Below, one piece after another: positions 51,650 through 62,300 of a stretch of 64,000 bases of DNA; the stretch's first letter is position 1; every line of letters begins with the position of its first letter. Where the stretch lies: assembly GCA_965222645.1 (NCBI GenBank), contig OZ244968.1:3844001-3908000 (forward strand). Reading direction: 5' to 3'. This DNA comes from JABDMH01 sp965222645 (GTDB taxonomy: Bacteria > Bacteroidota > Bacteroidia > Chitinophagales > Saprospiraceae). The notes under the pieces are model-generated. The model was not told the DNA's origin and did no database searches. It saw only the letters and a program-made list of their open reading frames with translations. The translations under genes were made by a program, and so were the position numbers.

Positions 51650-54109
51650 CTACTCGTAAATGTAAATTCTTTTGATTCGACGGGACAAAGAAGTAAAAAC
51701 CTCGTATGGAATGGTCTCTGCAGCATGTGCCAGTTCCTCAATGTCCGGATCCTTTCCAAAAACGGTCACTTCGGTGCCGATTTTGACATCGCTAATATTT
51801 GTGACATCGATCATTGTCATGTCCATACAAATGTTACCCACAATTGGTGCTCTTTGATCGTTTATGATGACAGCATAACGATGGTTGCCGGCTTTTCGTA
51901 TGAGCCCATCTGCGTAACCAATTGCAATGGTTGCGATCAGTCGAAGAGCGGAAACCTCCTCTCCAGCTCGTCCATATCCAATCGTCTCTCCCGGACGGAC
52001 CTCCTTGACTTGCGAAACGTAAGTCTTGAGAGAGTGCACCTTTTCAAAATCCTTCATCCCGATTCCATACATTCCAATACCTATCCTCACCATGTCAAAA
52101 TGAGCATCCGGATGCCTGACTATAGCCTGGCTGCTCGCCAGATGACATATAGGACTTGGCGAACATCGATCACAGACACGCTCGCTCAGCTCTGTGAAAG
52201 TGCGTATTTGTGCATTCGTAAAGGCATCATGCTCCGGGTCATCACTTGCAGCCAGATGACTGAAAACGCTTTTTATGATGACCCCGGGGGTCTGGTCTAT
52301 TATTTCGCCCAGCATATCAAGATCCTTCTCATCGATGCCCAAACGGTGCATGCCAGTCTCGATCTTGAGATGGATAGGAATCTTAAGACCCAGAATCTTA
52401 TGCTGCCGGACTACCCTCTCCAACTGGGAAAGGCTAAAGATCTCGGGTTCCAGTCGTAGATCTACCATCTCATCAATGCGACTCAACTCTGGATTCATTA
52501 CCATGATCGGGGTCTCAATTCCTGCTTTGCGAAGTTCTACCCCCTCGTCGTGATATGCCACCGCCAGGTAATCTACATGACGCGACATCAGGAATCTCGC
52601 AATCTCGACACCTCCACTGCCATAGGCATCCGCTTTTACAACGGCCATGATCTTGGTATCTCTATTCAGATGATCTTCGAAGAGCTTGAGATTTCTTGCT
52701 AGTGATGCGAGGTTGATCTCAAGAATTGTTTGGTGCTTTCTCAGACTGAGGCGATCAGTCACTCTTTCAAGACCAAAAACTCGAGATCCTTTAAGTAGGA
52801 TCACCTCATTTTGGAATGCCGAGGTATCCATAGAACCCAGGAGATCTTCCACTGTCGAAAAATGGGCAAATGAAATCTCAGGTGAAATGTACTTCCCGAT
52901 CTCTTGTATTTCGGATCCAACAGCCATGACCTTAGTAAACCTGTGCTGATTGATCATACCGGCTATTGTACGGGATAATGCTGCAGTACCCTTTTGCTGC
53001 AGCAAGTCAGTTAAGATGAGTGTCTTTTTTTTGTGAGATGATTGAAAATGCGCAAATGCCATCGCCACATTGAGTGATTCCAGATCGGCATTGTAGACAT
53101 CATTGATCAGGATGCAACGATTGATCCCTTCCAGTGCCTCCAGCCTCATTGCCACCGGGTTCAAGCTTGGGAATCTTGATTCCCAGACGTGACTGGGGAG
53201 ATCAAGCAGGTGTAAAATTGCCAGACAGTGGAGCGCATTCTGAAGTGAGGCTTGATCGGCAAAGGGTATCTCAATGAAACCTTCATTTTTTTCTGATTTG
53301 TAGCAGATCTGTGTAGAATCGATGTCCTTCTTAATCGAAGTTATTTGAATATTTGCCCCAGCCCGGTCCTGGGTGGTCCAGGTAAAAAACTCAAGATCCA
53401 ATGGCTGAACTGCTTCGTGAATAGCCCGATCATCGCGGCAATATACCAACACGTTGCAGGTCTGAAAAAGCAAGAGCTTTTCTTCGAGTTTCTTTTGACG
53501 GCTCGAGAAACCGCGGTCGTGGGCAGATCCGATATTGGTAATTAGACCGATCGTAGGCTTGATGATCCCTGCAATTTTCGCCATCTCACCGGTTTGAGAA
53601 ATACCGGCCTCAAAGATTCCAAGTCCGGCCTGGCTGTGGAGGCCCCAGATCGAGAGTGGTACACCCACTTGTGAGTTGTAACTTTTTGGACTTTTCACAG
53701 TTCTAATATCTGAGGCAAGAAGCTGGAAAAGCCATTCTTTCACCACTGTTTTGCCATTGCTGCCTGTGATACCTATTACCGGTAAATCAAATTGTTCCCG
53801 GTGAAATTTTGTGAGTTGTTGTAAGGCGGTTTTCGTGTCCTCTACTACGATAAAGTTGGCTTGAGGAAAATTCTGAAAATCAATGTTTTTGCAAATGATA
53901 AATGACTTAACACCCTTGCTATAAAGTGTTTTGACAAAGGAGTGCCCATCATTTCTTTCGCCCTCAAGCGCAAAAAACAAGGTGGTTGCGGGATCTCTTA
54001 ATTGCCGGCTGTCAATCAATAGCGAGACAATCTGATGATCGAGATCTGAAATATGGTCGATCCTTCCGTGGACAATCTCAGCTATCCTCTCCGGGGTATA
54101 GGTAATCAT
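51650..54109 (-). CDS. murF: bifunctional MurF ligase-alanine racemase
   Basis: An 819-residue fusion. Residues about 1-445 are MurF, the ATP-dependent ligase that adds D-Ala-D-Ala to UDP-MurNAc-tripeptide, with P-loop GITGSNGKT at 113-121. Residues about 455-819 are an alanine racemase (Alr): PLP lysine in AVVKADAYGSG near residue 490, then the catalytic-Tyr region TIGYGRAGEE. The product makes both the D-Ala supply and its use for peptidoglycan. This MurF-Alr fusion is typical of Bacteroidota. The ATG overlaps the purD stop by 4 bp, so the pair is translationally coupled. Confidence 0.95.
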   Translation of the reverse strand: MITYTPERIAEIVHGRIDHISDLDHQIVSLLIDSRQLRDPATTLFFALEGERNDGHSFVKTLYSKGVKSFIICKNIDFQNFPQANFIVVEDTKTALQQLTKFHREQFDLPVIGITGSNGKTVVKEWLFQLLASDIRTVKSPKSYNSQVGVPLSIWGLHSQAGLGIFEAGISQTGEMAKIAGIIKPTIGLITNIGSAHDRGFSSRQKKLEEKLLLFQTCNVLVYCRDDRAIHEAVQPLDLEFFTWTTQDRAGANIQITSIKKDIDSTQICYKSEKNEGFIEIPFADQASLQNALHCLAILHLLDLPSHVWESRFPSLNPVAMRLEALEGINRCILINDVYNADLESLNVAMAFAHFQSSHKKKTLILTDLLQQKGTAALSRTIAGMINQHRFTKVMAVGSEIQEIGKYISPEISFAHFSTVEDLLGSMDTSAFQNEVILLKGSRVFGLERVTDRLSLRKHQTILEINLASLARNLKLFEDHLNRDTKIMAVVKADAYGSGGVEIARFLMSRHVDYLAVAYHDEGVELRKAGIETPIMVMNPELSRIDEMVDLRLEPEIFSLSQLERVVRQHKILGLKIPIHLKIETGMHRLGIDEKDLDMLGEIIDQTPGVIIKSVFSHLAASDDPEHDAFTNAQIRTFTELSERVCDRCSPSPICHLASSQAIVRHPDAHFDMVRIGIGMYGIGMKDFEKVHSLKTYVSQVKEVRPGETIGYGRAGEEVSALRLIATIAIGYADGLIRKAGNHRYAVIINDQRAPIVGNICMDMTMIDVTNISDVKIGTEVTVFGKDPDIEELAHAAETIPYEVFTSLSRRIKRIYIYE

Positions 54110-55371
54110 ACAAGGTCAAAACCGATATCCCTCCTGAAATAGTGTCCTTCAAAACTAATCCTCTCAGCGAGTTTCTTGCTATTGTCTCTTGCTTCCTCGA
54201 TGGTTTTACCAAGACCAGTAAGCCCTAGTACTCGACCTCCATTGGTCAAAATCTTCGAGCCTTCGGCAATAGTGCCCGCGTGAAAAACCAGTCCATCCGG
54301 TAGATTGTCTAAGCCACCGATCGGTTTACCTTTCTCATAACGACCGGGATATCCTCCTGAAACCATTACTGTTGTTGCCGTGACACGTTTGTCGATGACG
54401 ATGTTCTCTTGAGCAAGTGTACCATGGTGTGTGGCCATGCACAAATCAATCAGATCATTTGACAGCCTGGGGAGTACCGATTGAGTCTCCGGATCACCCA
54501 TGCGGCAGTTGTATTCGATTACGAAGGGCTGGTCACCGACTTTGATCAAGCCGAAAAAGATAAATCCCTTGTACACCAATCCCTCGCTTTGAATGCCTTT
54601 GATCGTTGGCCCTATGATCTGATCTTCTACTTTGCTCATTAGACTTTGTGTGACAAAGGGCACGGGAGAAATTGATCCCATTCCCCCGGTGTTTAGACCC
54701 CGATCACCTTCTCCAATGCGCTTGTAATCTTTGGCAACAGGCAAAATTCTATAGTCTTTACCGTCAGTCAGAACAAAAACGGAGAACTCGATTCCATCAA
54801 GAAATTCCTCGACGACCACCGTGGAACTCGCTTCACCAAATTTGCCTCCCAGCATCGATTCCAATTCTGTAATAGCTTCACTGATGCTCTCACAGATTAG
54901 GACTCCTTTTCCAGCGGCTAGTCCGTCAGCTTTCAGGACGATCGGAGGAGACTGTCTCTTCAGGTATTCAATCCCATCCCCTTTTTCACTGGAAGTAAAT
55001 GACCGGTAACGGGCAGTGGGAATGCCATGACGCAACATAAACTTCTTTGAGAAATCCTTTGAACCCTCCAATTGCGCACCACTGGATTGAGGGCCGATCA
55101 CCGGTAAATTGGGATCATAATTATTTAGGGCATCCGTGAGTCCCAGAACTAGTGGTGCTTCTGGCCCGACAATCACCAGGTCGATCTCGTTGTGTTCAAC
55201 AAAATGAATAACGGCGTCCATATCAACGAAGGCAAGATCTACATTGGTCCCGGAGCTTGAGGTGCCCGCATTTCCGGGTGCAATAAAAAGACGAGTTAAT
55301 TTGGGACTTTGGGCGAGTTTCCATGCAAATGCATGTTCCCTTCCACCACCACCCAGCAACAAAACATTCAT
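54106..55371 (-). CDS. purD: phosphoribosylamine-glycine ligase
   Basis: A 421-residue ATP-grasp enzyme of purine synthesis joining phosphoribosylamine and glycine to form GAR. Features are N-terminal LLLGGGGREHAFAWKLA, the ATP-grasp core (KADGLAAGKGVLI, then VVEEFLDGIEFSVFVL) and the metal-binding NCRMGDPETQ. It is the expected family length. It overlaps murF-alr by 4 bp. Upstream, towards ruvA, a minus-strand CATATTTG at about 55399-55406 is a one-mismatch -7 box. Confidence 0.96.
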   Translation of the reverse strand: MNVLLLGGGGREHAFAWKLAQSPKLTRLFIAPGNAGTSSSGTNVDLAFVDMDAVIHFVEHNEIDLVIVGPEAPLVLGLTDALNNYDPNLPVIGPQSSGAQLEGSKDFSKKFMLRHGIPTARYRSFTSSEKGDGIEYLKRQSPPIVLKADGLAAGKGVLICESISEAITELESMLGGKFGEASSTVVVEEFLDGIEFSVFVLTDGKDYRILPVAKDYKRIGEGDRGLNTGGMGSISPVPFVTQSLMSKVEDQIIGPTIKGIQSEGLVYKGFIFFGLIKVGDQPFVIEYNCRMGDPETQSVLPRLSNDLIDLCMATHHGTLAQENIVIDKRVTATTVMVSGGYPGRYEKGKPIGGLDNLPDGLVFHAGTIAEGSKILTNGGRVLGLTGLGKTIEEARDNSKKLAERISFEGHYFRRDIGFDLV

Positions 55372-55419
55372 TTATTCAACATTGCTCATTTGAGGGTACA
55401 AATATGCATTGTTTTAGGC

Positions 55420-55549
55420 CAAATCATAATAGTGTACTTGAGGGAATGGATACCAAATCATATGTTTGCCATCGAAATCCATGCATTATTATTAAATGTA
55501 ATGTAATATTTGCTCATAATCAGCCTATTAAAAATAACAACAAATCATA
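55420..55549. repeat. three copies of CAAATCATA in the purD-ruvA gap
   Basis: CAAATCATA occurs at 55420-55428, 55454-55462 and 55541-55549, all in the same orientation in a 240-bp divergent intergenic region. The spacing is irregular (34 and 87 bp). Two of the copies extend to a further A. Could be a regulator site or chance in AT-rich DNA. Confidence 0.3.
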
Positions 55550-55611
55550 ATTGGTATAGAATTTGAGTTGATCTTGGTGACAATTATTGCGAGAGAAAAC
55601 GAATCCGGCCT

Positions 55612-56199
55612 ATGATAGCCTATGTGAAGGGTGCCATCACTCATAAGAATCCCACTTTTGTTTACGTAGAGTGTGGAGGGGTGGGCTACCATGTGAATAT
55701 TAGTCTGAACACGTACGGAAAGATTGAGAAGCTAGAGAATGTCAAGTTGCTCACCCATCTTGTAGTGAAGGAAGATTCTCAAACGCTCTACGGCTTTTTC
55801 GAGCATGAAGAACGTCACCTTTTTGTTTTGCTTCTCTCTGTCTCAGGTGTTGGGGCAAGCACTGCCAGGCTGATCCTCTCCTCCCTGAATCCTGCTGAAG
55901 TACAAAATGCAATTCTAACGGAGGATGAGCTTACATTTCGGCAAGTAAAAGGGATAGGTGCAAAGACCGCCAAACAGATCATTTTGGATTTAAAAAACAA
56001 GGTCTCAAAGGGCTCAGATATCCCGTCACAAATGCCAATAAGAGACAATACTTTGCAGCGGGAAGCGTTATCTGCTTTGTTGGCTTTGGGATTTAATAAG
56101 CAGAGTGTGATTAGGGCAATCTCAGACGCTTATAAAGCCAATCCTGATCTTGCCACTTTGGAGTCGCTCATCAAGGCATCGCTAAAAAATTTATCCTAA
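55612..56199 (+). CDS. ruvA: Holliday junction branch migration protein RuvA
   Basis: A 195-residue RuvA that binds Holliday junctions as a tetramer and recruits the RuvB motor. Domain I (OB fold) begins MIAYVKGAITHKNPTFVYVE and has the GGVGYHVNIS loop. Domain II has the helix-hairpin-helix motifs LLSVSGVGASTARLILSS and VKGIGAKTAKQIILDLKNK. Domain III is the short C-terminal helical RuvB-binding part ending AIS-DAYKANPD. It begins with an ATG; ruvB is not in the window. sprA follows after 138 bp, a gene order seen in other Bacteroidota as I recall it. Confidence 0.96.
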   Translation: MIAYVKGAITHKNPTFVYVECGGVGYHVNISLNTYGKIEKLENVKLLTHLVVKEDSQTLYGFFEHEERHLFVLLLSVSGVGASTARLILSSLNPAEVQNAILTEDELTFRQVKGIGAKTAKQIILDLKNKVSKGSDIPSQMPIRDNTLQREALSALLALGFNKQSVIRAISDAYKANPDLATLESLIKASLKNLS

Positions 56200-56337
56200 T
56201 ACATGATCAATGTTTGGTTTGAGTTTTTTTCCGCTGTTTTAACGGGCATTTTGAATAATATTTTGAATGAGGAAGCGTAGATAAAGGTGAGATCTGAAAC
56301 AGACAATATTATAGCTCACTACAGGTACATAAAGAGG

Positions 56338-59300
56338 ATGGAACACGGCAAAACTATTTACCTAGTCCTATTAGGTATAATGTTATTTGCTGTTTCTCAA
56401 GCCAGAGATGGACTTCTCTACAACCTCAATGATACCATCGCTCCACCACCTCCTGTGACGGCACCAATACTCGATACCATACCTCCCCTCAAAGATCGAA
56501 TTGGCACTTTTACCGACAAGCCACACAACAATCCCTTCGATCTAAGGGACCCTAAGAACGTGGAACAAACCATTGAATATGATCCTGAGACCGGCCAATA
56601 TGAACTGACTGAGCGACTGGGGAGTGACTACTTTCGGAGTCCTACTTACATGACCTTTGACGAGTACCTGGACTACAAGGCGAAACAGCAGGAATACGAA
56701 TATTTCCAGCGATTAGCGGGAATAAATTCAGCAGGTGGCGAAATCGGTCCGGATATCGATCCGATCAAGAAGTTTGATCTCTCCAATAGTCTGATCGACC
56801 GGTTATTTGGTGGCACCACAGTAGACCTGAACCCCAAAGGCAATATTGGGATTACACTTGGATGGGATCACCAGAACGTACAAAATCCGGTATTGTTGGA
56901 GCGGCAACAGCGCAACGGGGGACTCGACTTTGATATGGATATCCAAATGAATATGGATGGCCAGATCGGAGATAAATTGAAACTCAACGCCAATTATAAT
57001 ACCCAGTCCACTTTCGATTTTGACCGGCAACTGAAGCTGCAGTACGACAGTGAAGCTTTTAGTGAGGATGAGATTCTCAAGAAAATTGAGGCGGGAAATG
57101 TGAGCTTACCCCTGAAGAGCACGCTAATCCAGGGCAATCAAAGTCTGTTTGGACTTAAGACCGACCTGCAATTTGGGAGGCTGAGACTCACGACGATAAT
57201 TTCTCAGCAGAATTCGGAGAAGAAGGATCTACAGATCGAAAAAGGTGCTCAGGTGCAGGAATTCTTCTTTGAGGTAGACGATTACGATGAAAACAGGCAC
57301 TTCTTTTTATCCCATTATAGTCGCGACTTGTTTGAGCCCGGACTGAGCAATCTTCCACAGATCTCCAGTCTTTTTAATATCACCAAGATTGAGGTCTGGA
57401 TCACAAATGATCGTCTTGAAACTGAAAATACAAGAGATATTGTCGCATTGGCTGACCTGGGTGAGTACGACAGAATGACCAGTGAAAATTCTTCGATCCG
57501 CCATCCTCCGGGCATGGTTCGCAATCCCGATATTTCAGGTACAAGAGCGTTGCCTGATAATAGCTCTAACAGAATTTATGAATTGCTGATCGATGACCAG
57601 AATGCAAGAGATGCCGATCGCGCAGTGTCTACTCTTAGGGGATCTCCGTACAGGATGGTGCCATCACAGGATTTTGAAAAGGTAAGAGCCCGGAAGCTCC
57701 AATCGTCCGAATACACCGTAAATAATCAACTGGGATTTATTTCGATCCGCACGGGTTTGCAGCCAGACCAGATACTCGGTATAGCCTATGAGTATACTTA
57801 CAATGGCAAGAAATATCAGGTGGGTGAATTGTCTAGCGATTTTCCATCTGAAACGGAGGATGCATCGGTCCTCTTTGTCAAGATGCTCAAAAGTACTACC
57901 CAACGTACTGATGTACCCGCATGGGATCTGATGATGAAAAACGTGTATTCGATCGGTGCCTTTCAGGTGAGCAGCGAGGATTTTTATCTCGATGTCTTTT
58001 ATGAAGATCCGGGAAAGGGGGAAAAGCGTTTTCTACCCACAGAAGATCCCCAAGCCAGTCAACCTCTTCTTAGATTGTTAAATCTGGATAATCTCAACCA
58101 GCTGGGTGATCCCCAACCAGATGGTGCTTTTGACTTTGTACCGGGTGTCACCATATTTCCGGCCACGGGCAAATTGATGTTTCCCGTGCTGGAGCCTTTT
58201 GGATCATCGCTGGCCAAGAAGTTTGCAGATCCCAACGAAGCACAGAAATATATTTATCAACAGCTTTACGACAGTGCAATTTTTGTGGCCCAGGAGTATG
58301 CTGATCTAAACCGGTTTACGATAAGGGCCCGGTTTAAATCAAGCTCGACAAATGAATATTCCCTGGGAGCGTTTAATGTGCCCCAGGGATCTGTGCGTGT
58401 AACGGCAGGGGGTCAGGTACTGATCGAAGGCCAGGATTATGAAGTCGATTATAACCTGGGTAAGGTTAGAATCATCAATGAGCAGTACCTCAACTCCGGG
58501 TCACAAATCAATATCTCCTATGAGGACAATGCGTTGTTTAGCTTTAACCGGAAGACCATGCTTGGATTTAGGGCAGATTACGAGGTCAGCAAGCATCTCA
58601 ATCTGGGGATGACCTATATGCACCTCTTTGAAAGACCATATACGCAGAAAGTGAACATCGGTGAAGATCCCATAAACAACAAGATCATTGGCCTTGATAT
58701 CAATTACAGCAAGAAAGCACCTTGGCTCACCAGGCTGATCGACGGGATCCCGCTCATCGATACCAAAGCCGAATCGAATATTACTTTCGCGGCTGAGGGC
58801 GCTGTGATCAAACCGGGACATTCCAGGGCGATCAATGCCGAAAACAGCAAAAGCGGGAGTCTCTACATCGACGACTTTGAGGGGAGCTCGATCGGAATAG
58901 ATTTGCGCACACCCTCTACCGAATGGGTAATTGCAAGTGTGCCCCAGAATGATGAACTCAACAACAATCCCCTTTTCCCCGAATCCAATCTCAACGATGA
59001 CAGATTATCCGGTGTGAATAGGGCGCGTCTAAACTGGTATCGTATTGAGACCAACATCCGGAGTGCCAGCGACCAGGGAAATCCGTTTACCGCCGCGGTA
59101 TCCCAGCAGGATATCTTCCCAAATCGGTCTCCCGTATTCGGATTTAATAACAACATACAGGTTTTCGATCTGCATTATGATCCCACGGAAAGAGGTCCTT
59201 ATAATTTCGATTTACCGGGAGGCACTCAATACAGTGCCGGAATTAACCAGGAGGGTAAACTTGAAGCCCCGGAGACCAGGTGGGCAGGAATTATGCGCGA

Positions 59301-62300
59301 TCTGCGAAACACCGATTTTCAACAGGCCAATATCGAATACATTGAGTTTTGGGTCATGAATCCCTATGCCGCCATAAATGATAGCGGTGACCGGCTGGGT
59401 GATAATGGCAAGCTGTATCTGAATCTGGGTAACATCTCAGAGGACATCCTGCGGGACTCCAGAATGTCCTATGAAAACGGGTTGCCTACTACAGGGAGTG
59501 CCGCTCCGGTAGATCCGACCAGTTGGGGACATATACCCGTTGTGCCGGACATAAATAGCTCGTTTGGTATCGATGCACAGGATCGCACCGAACAAGATGT
59601 GGGTTATGATGGTCTTGACGATATCGGCGAACGTGATTTTTTTGCAGATTACATCGCACAGACACAGGGTCTTAACCTGGAAGCACGGCAGGCAATTGAG
59701 GAAGATCCATCTAATGACAATTTCCAACACTACCGGGATTTTCCTCAGGACGTGGGTGTGTTTGAAAGATATTCCAGATTTAACAATACCCAGGGAAACA
59801 GCAAGGCAGCAAGCGGGAACACATTGCAGTCAAGTACCAATTATCCCGATAAGGAGGATATGAATAACGACAATACGCTTAACGAATCAGAGGCGTACTA
59901 CCAATACGAAATCCCGATCGAATATGACGGTCTGGGTGGGCTGGCAATCAACGAATTTATCACCGATACGATAAGAGCTTCAGGGTCCGGGGAGATTTGG
60001 TATCGATTTCAGATCCCCAAAGAGCGATATACCTCTACGGTGGGAAGCATCCAGGATTTTAGGTCCATTCGATTTATAAGAATGTACATCACGGATTTCG
60101 AAGAGCCTGTTACGCTACGCTTTGCCAAGTTTGACCTTGTGCGAAATCAATGGCGAAAGTATTCCCGAAGTTTGAGGGCTTCCGGCCCCGGGGAGCCAAA
60201 CAATGCGCCGAGTAACCTCGAATTTGACATTGCCTCCGTAAACATAGAGGAGAACAGCAGGAAATTCCCATTCAATTATGTCCTGCCTCCAGGGATCATC
60301 AGAGAGCGTGCCGTAGGGACTTATGCAAATATCCAGCGAAACGAACAGTCCCTGGCGCTAAACATATGCAATCTGGAAGACGGAGAAGCCGCCGCGATGT
60401 TTAAAAATCTGAACGAGGATTTTAGAAACTATGACAGCCTGCAGATGTTTGTTCATGCAGAGGCTATTGAAGACCAGATTATTGATCCCGGAGAAACAAC
60501 CTTATTCGTGCGATTAGGGAGTGATTACACGCGGAATTATTACGAATACGAGATCCCTCTCACGATGTCAGATCCAAATGCTGCAGATACATCATTTGAA
60601 GCACTCGATGAAATTGTGTGGTTGAGGGAAAATGAGCTCAACGTTCCACTCTCCCTGCTGAAAGATAAAAAGGTAGAGCGCAACAACTCAAATGCATCGA
60701 TTCTAGAACCCTGGGAAGCGGAAGATCCTGCCAATGGCAATAAGATTAGGATCATTGGCAGCCCAAATCTGGGTCTGGTGAAGGGAGTAATGATTGGCGT
60801 ACGAAATACACTGGATGACAATCTGGACAAATGCCTGGAAGTCTGGGTAAATGAGTTGCGTCTTACCGGCTTAAACGAAAAAGGCGGTGTGGCAGGATTA
60901 GCCCGTCTGGATTTCCAACTTGCTGATTTTGGCAGACTATCCCTTAGTGGCAATTACAGTAGTATCGGCTGGGGTGCTCTAGATCAAAAACTCGCGGAAA
61001 GGAGCCTGGAGGAAATTGTACAATACGATATAGCTACAAATCTCGAACTGGGGAAATTCTTTGGTGACCGGGCTGGTCTGAGTATACCGTTTTATGCTCA
61101 GTATTCTGCAACAATGGCCAATCCCAAATTTGATCCATACGATAGGGATATCGAGCTAAAGGACAAACTTAAGGCTGCACCGGATGCCACTGCACGTGAT
61201 TCGATCAGGGAGCAGGCCATCGATTTTACCTCGATAAAGAGTTTTAATTTTACTAACGTAAGGAAAGAACGCACTGGCAATCGAGCGAGTAAGACTCCAC
61301 TGCCATGGGATATTGAAAATTTCAGCTTCACTTACGCCCAGTCAGAAATAAAACGACACGATCCCATCATCGAAAATGATCAGACCGACGAGCAGTATGG
61401 CTCGATTGACTATAATTACAGCACAAAACCACTTTATATCCAGCCCTTTAAAGGACTTGCTGAGGATTCTAAACTGATCAAATTTATCACCGAGTTGAAT
61501 TTTAATCCGATACCCAACTCCCTGGCGGTAAACTCAGCACTCACCCGGCAAAAAATTACTAAATCGTATCGCTTTTCGGAACCTGAGTTTAAGACTTGGT
61601 ATACCAAGAAATTTATTTGGGAGCGGAATTATGATCTCAACTGGGACTTTGCCAAATCGCTGAAATTCCGGTTTAATGCTTCCAATCAATCGGTGATTGA
61701 TGAACTCAATGAGAGAGACCCGGATTGGAATGAGGACGCTAACAAAGAATTAATAAAAGAGGGCTTGCGAAATTTTGGACGGACCAAAGACTATACGCAT
61801 AGTTTAAACCTAAGCTACAATGTGCCTTTGCAGCATTTCCCGCTTTTGGACTTTGCTCAGATCAGGGCACAGTTTACTGCAAATTACGGATGGAATGCAG
61901 CGGCGCTCAATGTCGATTCTCTGGGTAATGTGATTCAAAATCAGCAGACTAGGCAAATTACGGCCGATCTCAATTTTGAGAAACTCTATAATAACATTCC
62001 ATATCTACGAAAGATAAATCAGGGTAAAAGACCTACCAGCAATAGGGGAAACACAAGGCCCACTCCACAAACTAACCGGGGCGGCGATGCTGACAGGAAG
62101 AAAAGTGACCGGGATCCGGGTGCTCTGGAGCGATTGTTCTTCAGGCCGCTGATGCTGCTCCGAAAGGCCAAGTTTTCTTATACGGAAAATCTGGGATCCG
62201 TGGTACCTGGCTTTAATCCCTCACCCGAATATCTCGGCCTCAGCAGGGGATGGGATGCTCCCGGTTATGAATTTGTCCTGGGGATGCAGCCCACGGAAAG

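Noticed and set aside
51632..52459. A 275-codon open frame on the plus strand
   Set aside because: It is antisense to the alanine racemase part of the fusion and carries no recognisable motif.
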